Shown here in pieces: positions 7,239-15,624 of a DNA stretch of 64,000 nt. The notes under the pieces are model-generated. The model did no database searches, was not told the DNA's origin, and saw nothing but the letters and a program-made list of their open reading frames with translations. A program made the translations under genes and the position numbers. The DNA comes from CAZHNW01 sp942491575. GTDB lineage: Bacteria > Spirochaetota > UBA4802 > UBA5550. The stretch spans positions 1,612,001 through 1,676,000 of the forward strand of contig CALOBT010000031.1 of assembly GCA_942491575.1 (NCBI GenBank), given 5' to 3'. Numbering within the stretch: position 1 is the stretch's first letter; every line of letters begins with the position of its first letter.

Positions 7239-8601
7239 GATTTCCTTTCAGGTGCGCAATCATTTCTCTGATAACTTCGTTATCTTTCTTTGGCAGCCCG
7301 TTACCTTGAACCCACAGCTCAAGGTGAGAGTAATCCCATTCCCATTGCCTCCCAAGTGCTTTCAATCTATTCAGTTCAAGATTTTTCGCCCGATCTGTAT
7401 GCAGATGTATTATGTATTGCAACAGAGAGAATATCCCCTCAAAATAAGATTTCTTCTTCTCATGAACAGTTTCGCTGTATAAAGGATAGTCTTTCAGTAA
7501 TAGCAAGGCTTCTTCATATTCATGTACACAGATATATATTTCCAGCAGTTCAATGTAATTTTTGTAATTACTGCTTTCAAAATTATTTTTCAGATGGGAA
7601 AGATAACCGGGAATTGCCTTTTTATATTCTTTTAGAACTCTGTAAATTTGTGTCTGTTTCCAGATTTCCCATGTAACGTCTGAATCAGGTTGCAACGCAA
7701 TCACTTTGGAATAATCTGAAACGGCTTTTTCATATTCCTTCATAGCCTCATATATCTCAGCACGGAGTGAATAATTAAAACCTGCATAATCATTAGTATC
7801 ACAGCATAATTCAATTGATCTGTTTATTTCAATTAAAGCTTTTTCAGGATCCTTTAAATCTTTCAAATAGATTTTTGCGCGATCCCTAAAGTAGGTATAA
7901 TTGTTTTGATTTAATGCAATAGCACTGCTTAGCAGTTCCAGTCTCTCGTCAGCAGGCATGGTGCAAGTGATTTGATAATATAATCTTTTCGCTTTGAATT
8001 CGGAATCAGCTTCCTCCCACCTGATGTTTACATTTGGAATTTCTTCCAATAGTGCTTTTTCTGCCTTTATATTTTCAGCTACTGGCTCCGCATTGATTGT
8101 GAGGTTTTTTAAATCAAGTATATCGAGTAAAGGCCTTAATTTCATTTCGGGAGAAGCTTCGTAAAAAAGCTCATTTGCAATATCAATTGTTTTAAGGCGA
8201 CAAAGCAGGGGAAGAGGGGCGAGGTCATTTATTGCAAACAGATTACCGCTTATTGATTTCAGGTTTTTCAGAACCTCAATCCCTTTAATGGATTCAACAT
8301 GAAAATAGTGATCCTTTCCATCCCATGTGGGCCATATTACCCGGGAAACAGCGCTATCCGTTTCCCAGATGAACGTCTGAAGCTGAAGCAGGTGTTCATC
8401 TGCTATATTCATCTCCATTAAAAACGCTTCGATCTCATCAATTGGCTCATCCCCATCTTTATTGATATCAGGACCGATCTTTGTGCATATATCTTCAGTG
8501 GAAAGGGGTATTATTTTTTCTCTCCACAGATTATCAATTACAGCCAGTCTTAGATTTGCATCTTTAATACAGCCAAAAAGATTTTCTTCAATTTCGTTCA
8601 T
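7231..8601 (-). CDS. Irregular-LRR/TPR protein
   Basis: A 456-residue cytoplasmic protein. Residues about 90-190 read as irregular leucine-rich units (EVLKNLKSISGNLFAINDLA, LLDILDLKNLTINAEP). Residues about 205-360 form tetratricopeptide repeats, with clear units such as YAGFNYSLRAEIYEAMKEYE and KAVSDYSKVIALQPDS. The C-terminus is helical. It is the first gene of a coupled pair with the LRR gene and begins 12 bp after the stop of a small broken frame (8613-8759). Its function is not known; such genes often sit in variable islands with toxin or immunity-type genes, but no toxin domain is visible here. Confidence 0.75.
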   Translation of the reverse strand: MNEIEENLFGCIKDANLRLAVIDNLWREKIIPLSTEDICTKIGPDINKDGDEPIDEIEAFLMEMNIADEHLLQLQTFIWETDSAVSRVIWPTWDGKDHYFHVESIKGIEVLKNLKSISGNLFAINDLAPLPLLCRLKTIDIANELFYEASPEMKLRPLLDILDLKNLTINAEPVAENIKAEKALLEEIPNVNIRWEEADSEFKAKRLYYQITCTMPADERLELLSSAIALNQNNYTYFRDRAKIYLKDLKDPEKALIEINRSIELCCDTNDYAGFNYSLRAEIYEAMKEYEKAVSDYSKVIALQPDSDVTWEIWKQTQIYRVLKEYKKAIPGYLSHLKNNFESSNYKNYIELLEIYICVHEYEEALLLLKDYPLYSETVHEKKKSYFEGIFSLLQYIIHLHTDRAKNLELNRLKALGRQWEWDYSHLELWVQGNGLPKKDNEVIREMIAHLKGNHE

Positions 8602-8612
8602 ATTCTTTTAAA

Positions 8613-8759
8613 TTATCCATCGATTCTTTTTTGCAGAAGTGTATAGATTTCCTCAATTTCAGTTTCAGAATATGATGAACCGCCTTCAAACCAGATTATT
8701 CCGATAATTTCTGAATCCATTGCAAGTACAGCAGGCATTTTATGATTTGTTACAGACAT
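8613..8759 (-). pseudogene. C-terminal remnant of a small gene cut by repeat copy 4
   Basis: A frame reading MSVTNHKMPAVLAMDSEIIG... ends at TAA (8613-8615), 11 bp before the TPR gene start. The same frame stays open upstream through about 8797, without another start, until the edge of repeat copy 4, where it meets a stop. The 5' part of the original gene therefore seems replaced by the repeat. The remaining ~50 residues have a regular helix-strand pattern ending SETEIEEIYTLLQKRIDG. The family is not recognised; translation from the internal ATG at 8759 is possible. Confidence 0.45.
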
Positions 8760-8797
8760 CTGACCTGTTTCATCTGATTGTATATTTGTTGTTTTAT

Positions 8798-8948
8798 TGT
8801 TTTAGGATTTTCCGCTGATAAAAAAGTAAACGGGAAAAAAAGAAGTGTTTTTAAAGACAAAAAGTATTTCATAAGGGCCCCTTTTCCCTATCTAAAGGGG
8901 CTTTCTATTACTTATAAAGTCCCTTTCAAGAGTGTGTTGTTAAAATTT
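8798..8948. repeat. Dispersed ~152-bp repeat, copy 4
   Basis: Same element and orientation as copies 1-3, with a few substitutions (for example AACGGG for AACTGG, and a G in one stem arm that makes a G-T pair). The minus-strand signal-peptide frame reads out for 15 further codons after ENPKT and stops. The element lies upstream of the small remnant and the TPR-LRR pair, and only 123 bp from the 3' end of the IS91-type transposase. Confidence 0.9.
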
Positions 8949-9071
8949 CGCGCGCAAAATCGCGCAAAATTTCTTTTCAGACATATCTTCTCTGTCAGCA
9001 ATAGAATAACCTAAACAGCGAAACACAGGCAAGCTCTTTTTTGATGCACTCGAATCATAAATTGATTTGTT

Positions 9072-10226
9072 TTATGGTGGCTGTGCCCGCCTGTATGGAA
9101 TGAAATATCCCTTCACAATGCCATGGGTTTTCACCAGTTTCTTGATCTCCTTGTCTGCATTGAACGAAAAAACCACATCTACCAGCATAAATGTTGAACA
9201 TTCAGGGCATTTTTCAGGATTCTTTTCAAAGGAATGCTCAACCGCTTTAACCCAGGTGCTTCTGTCTATCTCTTCAAGTCTCTTGTCAATATTATGGGTG
9301 TATATCCCGTAATATCTCAGCATTTTTCTGTGTTTATCCGGCACGAAAAACAGCATCCGGGCCATGAATGAAAATATGTCCATGGTTTTGGTTGCATAAT
9401 ATTTTTTTCGTGTGCCCCGTTCAATGAACTTTCTGTATCTAAAGGTAATGGATCTTTTGTGGTGATTCACTGCAGTAATCTGGCTGTTGTGAAAAAAACC
9501 GCTTGCTATGTACTCTGCAGTTCTAAAGAGTACATGATTATCAGTACCTTTAATTGGCTGAAAACAAACATGAAATCCATTTTTGTATTTTTCTATATAT
9601 TTAACCTGTTCTTCTTCAGTTATTATTCCATTTTTCACAAGATGATTTAGAAAAGCCTTTTGCCATATAGATCTGATCTTTTTATAGGGCAGAAAATCTA
9701 TATCTTTTATCTCTCCGGTTTTTGCATCAATCAGTTCCTGTGTGCTTATTAGATGAACATGTGGATTATAGTTAAGACTGTTGCCACTCTTATGTAATGT
9801 TGCCAGTATTCCGGACTGAAATTCCTTTCCCTTTACCCCGGCAGAATTTAGAAGAAAACCTTTATATATTCCTGCTGCTAAAGGAATCATCTTCTCTGGT
9901 TCATGTCTTCTGTCAAAAAGCAATCTGCTTATCTGGCCGGGAATAGTAAAGGTCACATGAGTATGTTTTAAAGAGGTATTCATGATCTTCGAAAGATTCA
10001 GAGACCAGCCAAAAAGGCGTTTTCTGGCACAGGAAAGGCAAAGGCGGGATTTACAGGTAAAAGGTACAACAAGAACAGTTCCACAGTTTGGGCATGTATG
10101 TCTCTGGAAACCGTTTTGAAATTTTCCGCACCGTATCAGCTTTCTAACCTGGTTCTTTTTCTCATCTGTCAAGGGTCCATATATTTTCTCTAACCTGTAT
10201 GGTACACCTTCTGGAAATCTTCCCAA
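9072..10226 (-). mobile_element. IS91-family HUH transposase, apparently frameshifted near its N-terminus
   Basis: A 384-residue frame. It holds the N-terminal zinc-ribbon typical of IS91/IS801 transposases (CPNCGTVL...CKSRLCLSCARKR, about 45-70), the HUH metal site in YNPHVHLIS (about 154-162), the downstream tyrosine segment TAEYIASGFF and a C-terminal RYYGIYTHN. The frame begins at a TTG, without an ATG. A second minus-strand frame at 10190-10315 continues the family's expected N-terminus (ERWSLYKTLWTRHWEDFQKV) and stops right at the junction, so a frameshift near 10195-10210 probably inactivates the protein. Element ends are not resolved; IS91 elements lack terminal inverted repeats and target duplications. 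Confidence 0.8.
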
Positions 10227-10315
10227 TGGCGGGTCCAGAGGGTCTTGTACAGACTCCAGCGCTCAAGGCCCGGCTGATAAGGCGGTTTGTTATTATTTTC
10301 TGAACATATGTACAC
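10190..10315 (-). pseudogene. Out-of-frame N-terminal piece of the IS91-type transposase
   Basis: A 41-codon frame from a GTG at 10315 reads ...PPYQPGLERWSLYKTLWTRH and ends WEDFQKVYHTG-stop at 10190. Related transposases start with a similar Trp/Tyr-rich helix before the 'RxxCG' zinc-finger lead-in, which here lies in the next frame (RKLIRCGKFQNGF). One single-base indel would join the two. Confidence 0.5.
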
Positions 10316-10693
10316 ATAAGGTATACGAACCCAGCCTGCAGAAATTTAAAAATTTACCGGAAAATCCTGGTCCGGATACCATCTAAAGCCTTGCGTGGCC
10401 AGTGGTTTTTGTCAATATTTAAACACCCTGGCGAAGTATATAGTGAGTGAACGGTTTTACTGTTATATTGAAATGTACGCAGTTATGGCTGAGTAGTTAC
10501 GATTTTTCTAACTATATTAATTAACTGCAGTATATGATCTCTTAATCTCTTCTATCACCTTATCCCCTGATTGTTTAAAAAAATAAGGGGACAGGGGATG
10601 TTTAATGAATTTTATCAAATCATGTTTTTCCTTTCAAACATTCACCTTTTATCTTTTTTGTCTGTGCAGATCTGTGGCAAATTTCTTATCTTC
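10316..10693. other. Intergenic region upstream of the marR operon
   Basis: AT-rich sequence between the IS91-type gene and the marR promoter. A short CCCC/GGGG arm pair flanks an A-run near 10565-10600. No convincing gene was found. It may include the replication-origin end of the IS91-type element, but no boundary can be drawn. Confidence 0.4.
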
Positions 10694-10738
10694 TTGACAT
10701 ATTTATTTGCTGACATATATTTGGTGTACAAAGCAAAT
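10694..10738 (+). promoter_or_regulatory. marR-operon promoter with inverted-repeat operator
   Basis: TTGACA (10694-10699), a 16-nt spacer and TATATT (10716-10721) form a sigma-70-type promoter 29 bp before the start codon. ATTTGCT (10705-10711) and AGCAAAT (10732-10738) form a perfect inverted repeat with a 20-nt gap that brackets the -10 box. That is a fitting place for autoregulation by the MarR protein encoded just downstream. Confidence 0.6.
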
Positions 10739-10749
10739 TGGAGCCAAAG

Positions 10750-11178
10750 ATGAAACAGGATGACCGAATACTTTTCCTCATCTCCCGGGCAGAACATGCC
10801 CTTGCGGAATACCTGAAAAAGAAATTTCAACAGGAAAAAGTCAATATTTCTCCTGCACAGATGGGTATTCTTTTTCTGCTTCAAAAACAGGACCAGAGAC
10901 CCATGTCCGAACTGGGAAAATTTCTTGAAATAGATAACTCTACAATAACCGGTCTCGTTGACCGTCTTGAAAAAACAGGTTTTGTGGAAAGGACCGCTGA
11001 TCCTGGTGACCGGAGAAAATGGCTTGTATGCATAACCGACGCCGGTGTTATCGAAATAAACCGTGCAAAAAAACTGGTAAAGGAAACCAATCAATTGGTG
11101 AACGAAGGTTTCAGTGAAGAAGAGATGGATACCTTCAAACGTGTCCTCTCATCGTTTCTCGTTAAGTTCAGGGATTAA
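10750..11178 (+). CDS. MarR-family transcriptional regulator
   Basis: A 142-residue winged-helix regulator. Helix 1 carries RAEHALAEYLKKKF; the DNA-binding core reads LGKFLEIDNSTITGLVDRLE, followed by the wing VERTADPGDRRKWLVCITDAG, which holds the conserved D-x-R-D/R-R-K motif. I use the ATG at 10750 because GGAG lies 5-8 nt upstream; a TTG 12 bp earlier is less likely. It is 12 bp before the oxidoreductase gene and heads an operon of six genes. It probably represses this operon through the inverted repeat at 10705-10738; the ligand is unknown. Confidence 0.9.
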   Translation: MKQDDRILFLISRAEHALAEYLKKKFQQEKVNISPAQMGILFLLQKQDQRPMSELGKFLEIDNSTITGLVDRLEKTGFVERTADPGDRRKWLVCITDAGVIEINRAKKLVKETNQLVNEGFSEEEMDTFKRVLSSFLVKFRD

Positions 11179-11190
11179 AGGAGATGTGAT

Positions 11191-13530
11191 ATGACAGATT
11201 GGAAAAAAACCAGCTGTGTCCTCTGCGCCCAGAACTGCGGCCTCGAGGTACAGGTAGAGGAAAACCGTATCGTAAAGGTTCGCGGTGATAAGGATAATCC
11301 CCGCAGCCTCGGCTACGTCTGCAATAAAGGGGTGAATATTGCCTACCATCAGCACCATGAGGAGAGGTTGACGCACCCTTTGAAGAAAACTGCCGAGGGG
11401 TTTCAGAAAATCTCATGGGATCAGGCCATTTCGGAGATTTCAGAAAGGCTTAAGGCCATAGTAGAAAAACACGGTCCCCGTTCCTATGCCTACATGGGGG
11501 GGGGAGGCCAGGGGTGTCACACTGAAGCGGGTTTTGGAGTGACACTGATGAAGGGCCTCGGTTCACGGTATCACTACAGTGCCCTGGCACAGGAGCTGAC
11601 GGGGTATTTCTGGGTCTGCGGGAGAATGTTTGGTCGTCAGAACAGGTTTTCAATTCCGGATGAAGAAAATTCAGAGATGCTCCTGGCAATAGGCTGGAAC
11701 GGCATGCAGAGCCACCAGATGCCCAGAGCACCACTGGTGATTAAGGAATTCTCAAAGAATCCTGACAGACAGCTGGTGGTCATCGATCCGAGAAAATCAG
11801 AAACGGCGGAGCTGGCGGATATTCATCTCGCGGTCCGTCCCGGTACCGATGCCCTTCTCTTTAAGGCAATGATTGCCCTTATCCTTCGGGAGGGATGGGA
11901 GGCCCGTGATTTTATTAATGAAAATGTCAACGGCTTTGATGCCATTGAGGACATATACCGTGATTTTGATATCAAAGGGGCCCTTGAGGTCTGTCAGCTT
12001 GATTATGAGACTGTCCGGAATCTCTGCCGAGACCTGACAGAAAAAAAATGGTGCGCACACCCTGACCTGGGAATATGGATGAACCGTCACAGTACCGCAA
12101 CGGCTTATCTGATAATGCTCCTTGCGGTTGTCTGCGGGATCGCGGGAATTCCAGGGGGGAATGTCATACCCGGTACTGTTGTTCCACTCGGTTCCCATAC
12201 CGATGAAAGGGATGTAAAAACATGGCGTACCCTTGAAACAGACTTTCCCGCCATAATGGGTTACCATCCCCCCAATGTAATGCCGGAGGAAATACTCTCT
12301 GATAAAAGTGGACGCCTACGGGCTGTTATCTGCTGCTCCAGCAATCCCCTTCGTTCATATGCGGATACGACACAGTATGAAGCCGCCTTTGATAAACTCG
12401 ATCTCCTGGTGACCATTGAGCTGGCCATGACGGAAACCGCAAAGCTATCAGATTATGTTCTTCCCGCCCGTTCGGGACTGGAGTCTTATGATACGACATT
12501 TTTCGCATGGAATTTTCCTGAAATATATTTTCATATCCGGCCCCCCGTTGTTGAACCTGAAGGGGAACAGCGGGAATGCGGTGAAATCTATACCGCCATC
12601 GGCAAGGGGGTGGGGCTGCTTCCTGAACTTCCCCCATGGCTACACCGTGCCGCCGGGAAGGACCGTTTCGGATTTACCATGGCATTTCTTTCATTCATGA
12701 TGAAAAATAAAAAGGCCGCACGGGTGGCACCCTTTGTACTGGCGGAGACCATCGGCAGATCATGGGGGTCAGCTCACCTGGCAACCATCTGGGGAATTGT
12801 AATGATGATGACCCCGGGAAACAGGAAGAACGCGGGGCGTGCCGGTTTAAAAGCCCCGTCAAAGCTGGCGGTTTTATTGAGGCCGCACCGTATTCTGAGG
12901 GCAGTTGTCGGATGCATCAGGTATCGATCTATCGCACCCATATTTGCCCTTTCACCGCAGGTGAGCCAGAGCGAGATGATTTTTCAAAAACTTCTTGATC
13001 ACCCTGAAGGCATATGGATCGGAAAACTGGATCCGGAAAAAAATGCAGGGGAACTTAAAACCGAAGACGGGCTCCTCCATGTTAACATTCCTGAACTCGA
13101 TAACTGGATCAGGGAGATTCAACCGGAATCGGAGGCGAAGGCCCTTGATCCTGATCCGGATTTTCCCTTTATACTAAACGCGGGACGTCACAGCAACCGG
13201 GTGGCCAATACCCTGATGCGGGACCCAGCCTGGCTCAAGGGGAAGCGGGGCTGTACCGTGGCGATACACCCTGAAAATGCCGAAGCTCTGGGGGTCACCG
13301 ACGGTGACCAGGTGCGCGTCACCACCGCAGCCGGCTCAGAGGAGGGTGAGGTTGAAGTTACTGAGGCGGTACGCAAGGGGCAGGTGCTGATTCCTCACGG
13401 ATTCGGTCTTGTTCATGGCGGCAGGAAATACGGCATCAATGTAAACCGGTTGACAAAAAATACTCATCGCGACCCCATTGCCGCGACACCCCTTCATCGC
13501 TACGTGCCATGTCGCGTCGAACCGGTATAA
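11191..13530 (+). CDS. Molybdopterin (bis-MGD) oxidoreductase, DMSO-reductase family
   Basis: A 779-residue cytoplasmic enzyme. The N-terminus has the 4Fe-4S motif SCVLCAQNCGLEV with the fourth Cys at VCNKG (about 43). Domains in order: Fe-S lid, molybdopterin fold (LLAIGWNGMQSHQMPRAP, IDPRKSETAELADIHL) and a C-terminal cofactor-binding barrel (ILNAGRHSNRVANTLMRDP, IHPENAEALGVTDGDQVRV). There is no Tat signal, so it is not exported. Length and layout fit formate dehydrogenase-like or assimilatory-type single-subunit members. The residue that ligates Mo or W cannot be fixed by eye, so the substrate is open. It is followed by an fmdE-like gene and its own molybdate/tungstate transporter, which supports a real metalloenzyme. 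Confidence 0.9.
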   Translation: MTDWKKTSCVLCAQNCGLEVQVEENRIVKVRGDKDNPRSLGYVCNKGVNIAYHQHHEERLTHPLKKTAEGFQKISWDQAISEISERLKAIVEKHGPRSYAYMGGGGQGCHTEAGFGVTLMKGLGSRYHYSALAQELTGYFWVCGRMFGRQNRFSIPDEENSEMLLAIGWNGMQSHQMPRAPLVIKEFSKNPDRQLVVIDPRKSETAELADIHLAVRPGTDALLFKAMIALILREGWEARDFINENVNGFDAIEDIYRDFDIKGALEVCQLDYETVRNLCRDLTEKKWCAHPDLGIWMNRHSTATAYLIMLLAVVCGIAGIPGGNVIPGTVVPLGSHTDERDVKTWRTLETDFPAIMGYHPPNVMPEEILSDKSGRLRAVICCSSNPLRSYADTTQYEAAFDKLDLLVTIELAMTETAKLSDYVLPARSGLESYDTTFFAWNFPEIYFHIRPPVVEPEGEQRECGEIYTAIGKGVGLLPELPPWLHRAAGKDRFGFTMAFLSFMMKNKKAARVAPFVLAETIGRSWGSAHLATIWGIVMMMTPGNRKNAGRAGLKAPSKLAVLLRPHRILRAVVGCIRYRSIAPIFALSPQVSQSEMIFQKLLDHPEGIWIGKLDPEKNAGELKTEDGLLHVNIPELDNWIREIQPESEAKALDPDPDFPFILNAGRHSNRVANTLMRDPAWLKGKRGCTVAIHPENAEALGVTDGDQVRVTTAAGSEEGEVEVTEAVRKGQVLIPHGFGLVHGGRKYGINVNRLTKNTHRDPIAATPLHRYVPCRVEPV

Positions 13531-13540
13531 GGAGCAGAAG

Positions 13541-14104
13541 ATGGAAATTTGCGGAGACAGTTTCAATGATTTTTTGAACAGGGTTAAAGACTTTCACGGC
13601 TCAACTGCCCCTGGGATAATACTCGGCGGGATTATGATTGACCATGGTTTGAAGAACCTTCCCGATTGCGAGTTTTTCGATTGTATCTGTGAGACTTCCA
13701 CATGCCTTCCCGATGCGGTACAGATATTGACTCCCTGTACTGCAGGAAACGGGTGGATGCATATTCTGGATCACGGCAAGTTTGCCATCACCTTTTTTGA
13801 AAAGGATCACGGAAAGGGTACCCGTGTCTACATTGATACGGAAAAGCTGAAAGACTGGGGGGAAGTCTACGCATGGTTTTTCAAAGAGAAATCGAAGCAG
13901 GAACAGAACCTTGAACTCCTTCTCCGGCAGATCAGGGAAGGGGGTGAGAAATTTCTTTCCATTGAGGAAGTAACTGTTGATCTCCAGCGTTTCCAGAAAG
14001 TCAAAAAGGGGAAGACTGCCTCCTGTCGGGAATGCGGAGAGGCGTACCCCACAGGCCATGGCTCTCAATGCCGGCGCTGCCAGGGGGATGGGACTTATTT
14101 ATAA
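13541..14104 (+). CDS. FmdE-family protein with C-terminal zinc ribbon
   Basis: 187 residues starting at the ATG at 13541, which has AAGGAG 8 nt upstream. The N-terminal domain is FmdE-like: HGSTAPGIILGGIM, CETSTCLPDAVQ and the loop TPCTAGNGW with conserved cysteines. The end is a treble-clef-type finger, CRECGEAYPTGHGSQCRRC (about 164-182). FmdE proteins were first seen in formylmethanofuran dehydrogenase operons and are common next to molybdopterin oxidoreductases, where a metal or cofactor delivery role has been proposed. Here the gene sits exactly between the oxidoreductase and modA, which fits that proposal. Confidence 0.85.
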   Translation: MEICGDSFNDFLNRVKDFHGSTAPGIILGGIMIDHGLKNLPDCEFFDCICETSTCLPDAVQILTPCTAGNGWMHILDHGKFAITFFEKDHGKGTRVYIDTEKLKDWGEVYAWFFKEKSKQEQNLELLLRQIREGGEKFLSIEEVTVDLQRFQKVKKGKTASCRECGEAYPTGHGSQCRRCQGDGTYL

Positions 14105-14121
14105 AAGGAACAAGTGACAAG

Positions 14122-14919
14122 GTGAAAGTAACAAGGTACTTAATAGTTGCAGCTCTTTTCATTGCAATCAGCATGGGACTTGTCTCCTGTTCCCAGGGGG
14201 AAAAGAGTCACATGGAAACTGTGAAGGTGGCTGCAGCAGGAAACCTGACCTTTATTCTGAAACCGCTGAAAAAGAATTTTACTGAAATTTATCCCCGGGC
14301 GGCAGTGCAGTTCATTACCGCCTCCAGCGGAAAACTTACAATGCAGATCCAGAATGGTGCTGACTTCGATATATTTCTTTCCGCAGATATGGGGTACCCT
14401 GAGAAACTGTATTCAGATGGGTTTTCGCTGCGCCCTCCAAAAGAATATTCCAGGGGAGAACTGATTCTTTTCTCCAGGGAGGGGTTCCGCAGGGGGGAGG
14501 GGATTGAAATGCTCTCCCGGAACAGAATAAAACGAATTGCCATTGCCAACGGTAAACTGGCCCCCTACGGGAGGGCCGCATATGAGGTCATAAAAAATTC
14601 AGGGATTAAAAATGTCAGGCCTAAACTTGTTGAGGCTGCAAATATAATGCAGACAGCCCAGTATGCCCTTCTTGGTGCAGGAGCCGGATTTATTTCACGG
14701 TCAGCGCTGCAGGGGCCTGCTTTGAAAAAATGGAACATTGAAGGCCGATACTGGATTGCTGTTGACAGCAAACTCTATCGGCCCATTCGGCAGGGAATAC
14801 TCCTGTTGAAAAGGGGAGAGCAGAAGAAACATGCAGTCGAATTCTACAAATATATGTTTTCACCTGAGGTAAAAAAATTAATGACAGAATACGGTTACAG
14901 ACAACAGGATAGGGAGTAA
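14122..14919 (+). CDS. modA: Molybdate/tungstate ABC transporter, substrate-binding lipoprotein
   Basis: 265 residues from a GTG start at 14122; the longer in-frame reading would overlap the fmdE-like gene and add a non-signal leader. A signal peptide (YLIVAALFIAISMGLVSC) ends in a lipobox Cys, so the protein is membrane-tethered. The mature part shows the ModA pattern: VKVAAAGNLTFILKPLKKNF, ITASSGKLTMQIQNGADFD with the oxyanion-binding Ser residues, DIFLSADMGYPEKL, and GAGAGFISRSAL. Separation of molybdate from tungstate preference is not possible by eye. It is the third structural gene of the Mo operon. Confidence 0.85.
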   Translation: MKVTRYLIVAALFIAISMGLVSCSQGEKSHMETVKVAAAGNLTFILKPLKKNFTEIYPRAAVQFITASSGKLTMQIQNGADFDIFLSADMGYPEKLYSDGFSLRPPKEYSRGELILFSREGFRRGEGIEMLSRNRIKRIAIANGKLAPYGRAAYEVIKNSGIKNVRPKLVEAANIMQTAQYALLGAGAGFISRSALQGPALKKWNIEGRYWIAVDSKLYRPIRQGILLLKRGEQKKHAVEFYKYMFSPEVKKLMTEYGYRQQDRE

Positions 14920-14925
14920 TTTGAT

Positions 14926-15624
14926 ATGTTTTTTATTGAAAATATTACACCTTTTTTAACATCTCTCAAACTGGCGGGGATCACCACGGTAATTTTACTC
15001 CTTGTAACAATGGCTCCCGCCTGGGTGATGGGAAGAAAAAACTTCCTTCTCAAACCCCTTGTTGAGACTCTTCTGACTCTGCCGATGATTCTTCCCCCGA
15101 CAGTTCTCGGTTTTTATATAATGCTTTTCCTTTCTCCGCAGTATATAACGGGAAGTTTTCTGCAGAAGATATTAAACATGTCCCTCCTTTTTACTTTCCC
15201 GGGAATGGTTGTTGCTTCATGTATCGCCTCGGCACCATTTATGATTCTGGCCCTGAAAGACGGTTTTTCCCAGATCGATACCAGTCTCATTGAGGCGTCA
15301 TACACCCTTGGAAAATCCCCCTTCCAGACCATGAAGCAGGTGGTTATGCCCCTTATGCGTCCCTATATTTTTACCGCCTCTATTACCACCTTTGCTCATA
15401 CAATGGGACTCTTCGGTGTTATTCTCATGGTGGGTGGAAATATTCCCGGGATTACCAGAGTGGCCTCCATCGCAGTGTATGAAAAAGTCGAAGAACTTGA
15501 TTACTTGACTGCCCACGGGTACTCTGTTATGCTGATGGGGATCAGCGTTTTATTAATGTTGACAGCTAACATATGGAAACAAAGATTGATCGAAAGGAGA
15601 CATGATGATAAGAGCATCCTTTGA
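14926..15624 (+). CDS. modB: Molybdate/tungstate ABC transporter, permease
   Basis: A 232-residue inner-membrane protein with about five helices. The cytoplasmic EAA loop reads EASYTLGKSPFQTMKQVVMP (about 124-143), and the ModB-like segment TLPMILPPTVLGFYIMLFLSP is present. AGGGAG sits 7 nt before the ATG, and the stop lies 6 bp upstream, so it is coupled with modA. The 3' end overlaps modC by 23 bp. Confidence 0.9.
   Translation: MFFIENITPFLTSLKLAGITTVILLLVTMAPAWVMGRKNFLLKPLVETLLTLPMILPPTVLGFYIMLFLSPQYITGSFLQKILNMSLLFTFPGMVVASCIASAPFMILALKDGFSQIDTSLIEASYTLGKSPFQTMKQVVMPLMRPYIFTASITTFAHTMGLFGVILMVGGNIPGITRVASIAVYEKVEELDYLTAHGYSVMLMGISVLLMLTANIWKQRLIERRHDDKSIL

Noticed and set aside
2302..8948. 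Integron-type cassette array with attC sites
   Set aside because: The modules are divided by repeats, but the repeats lack the 7-bp R boxes of attC sites, genes lie on both strands and no integrase gene is seen.
4402..9014. Plus-strand open frames with a shared peptide (FSADKKVNWKK...YFIRAPF) in repeat copies 2-4
   Set aside because: They read different unique sequence on both sides, have no ribosome-binding site, and copy 1 has an extra base that would shift the frame. The minus-strand signal peptide is the better explanation.
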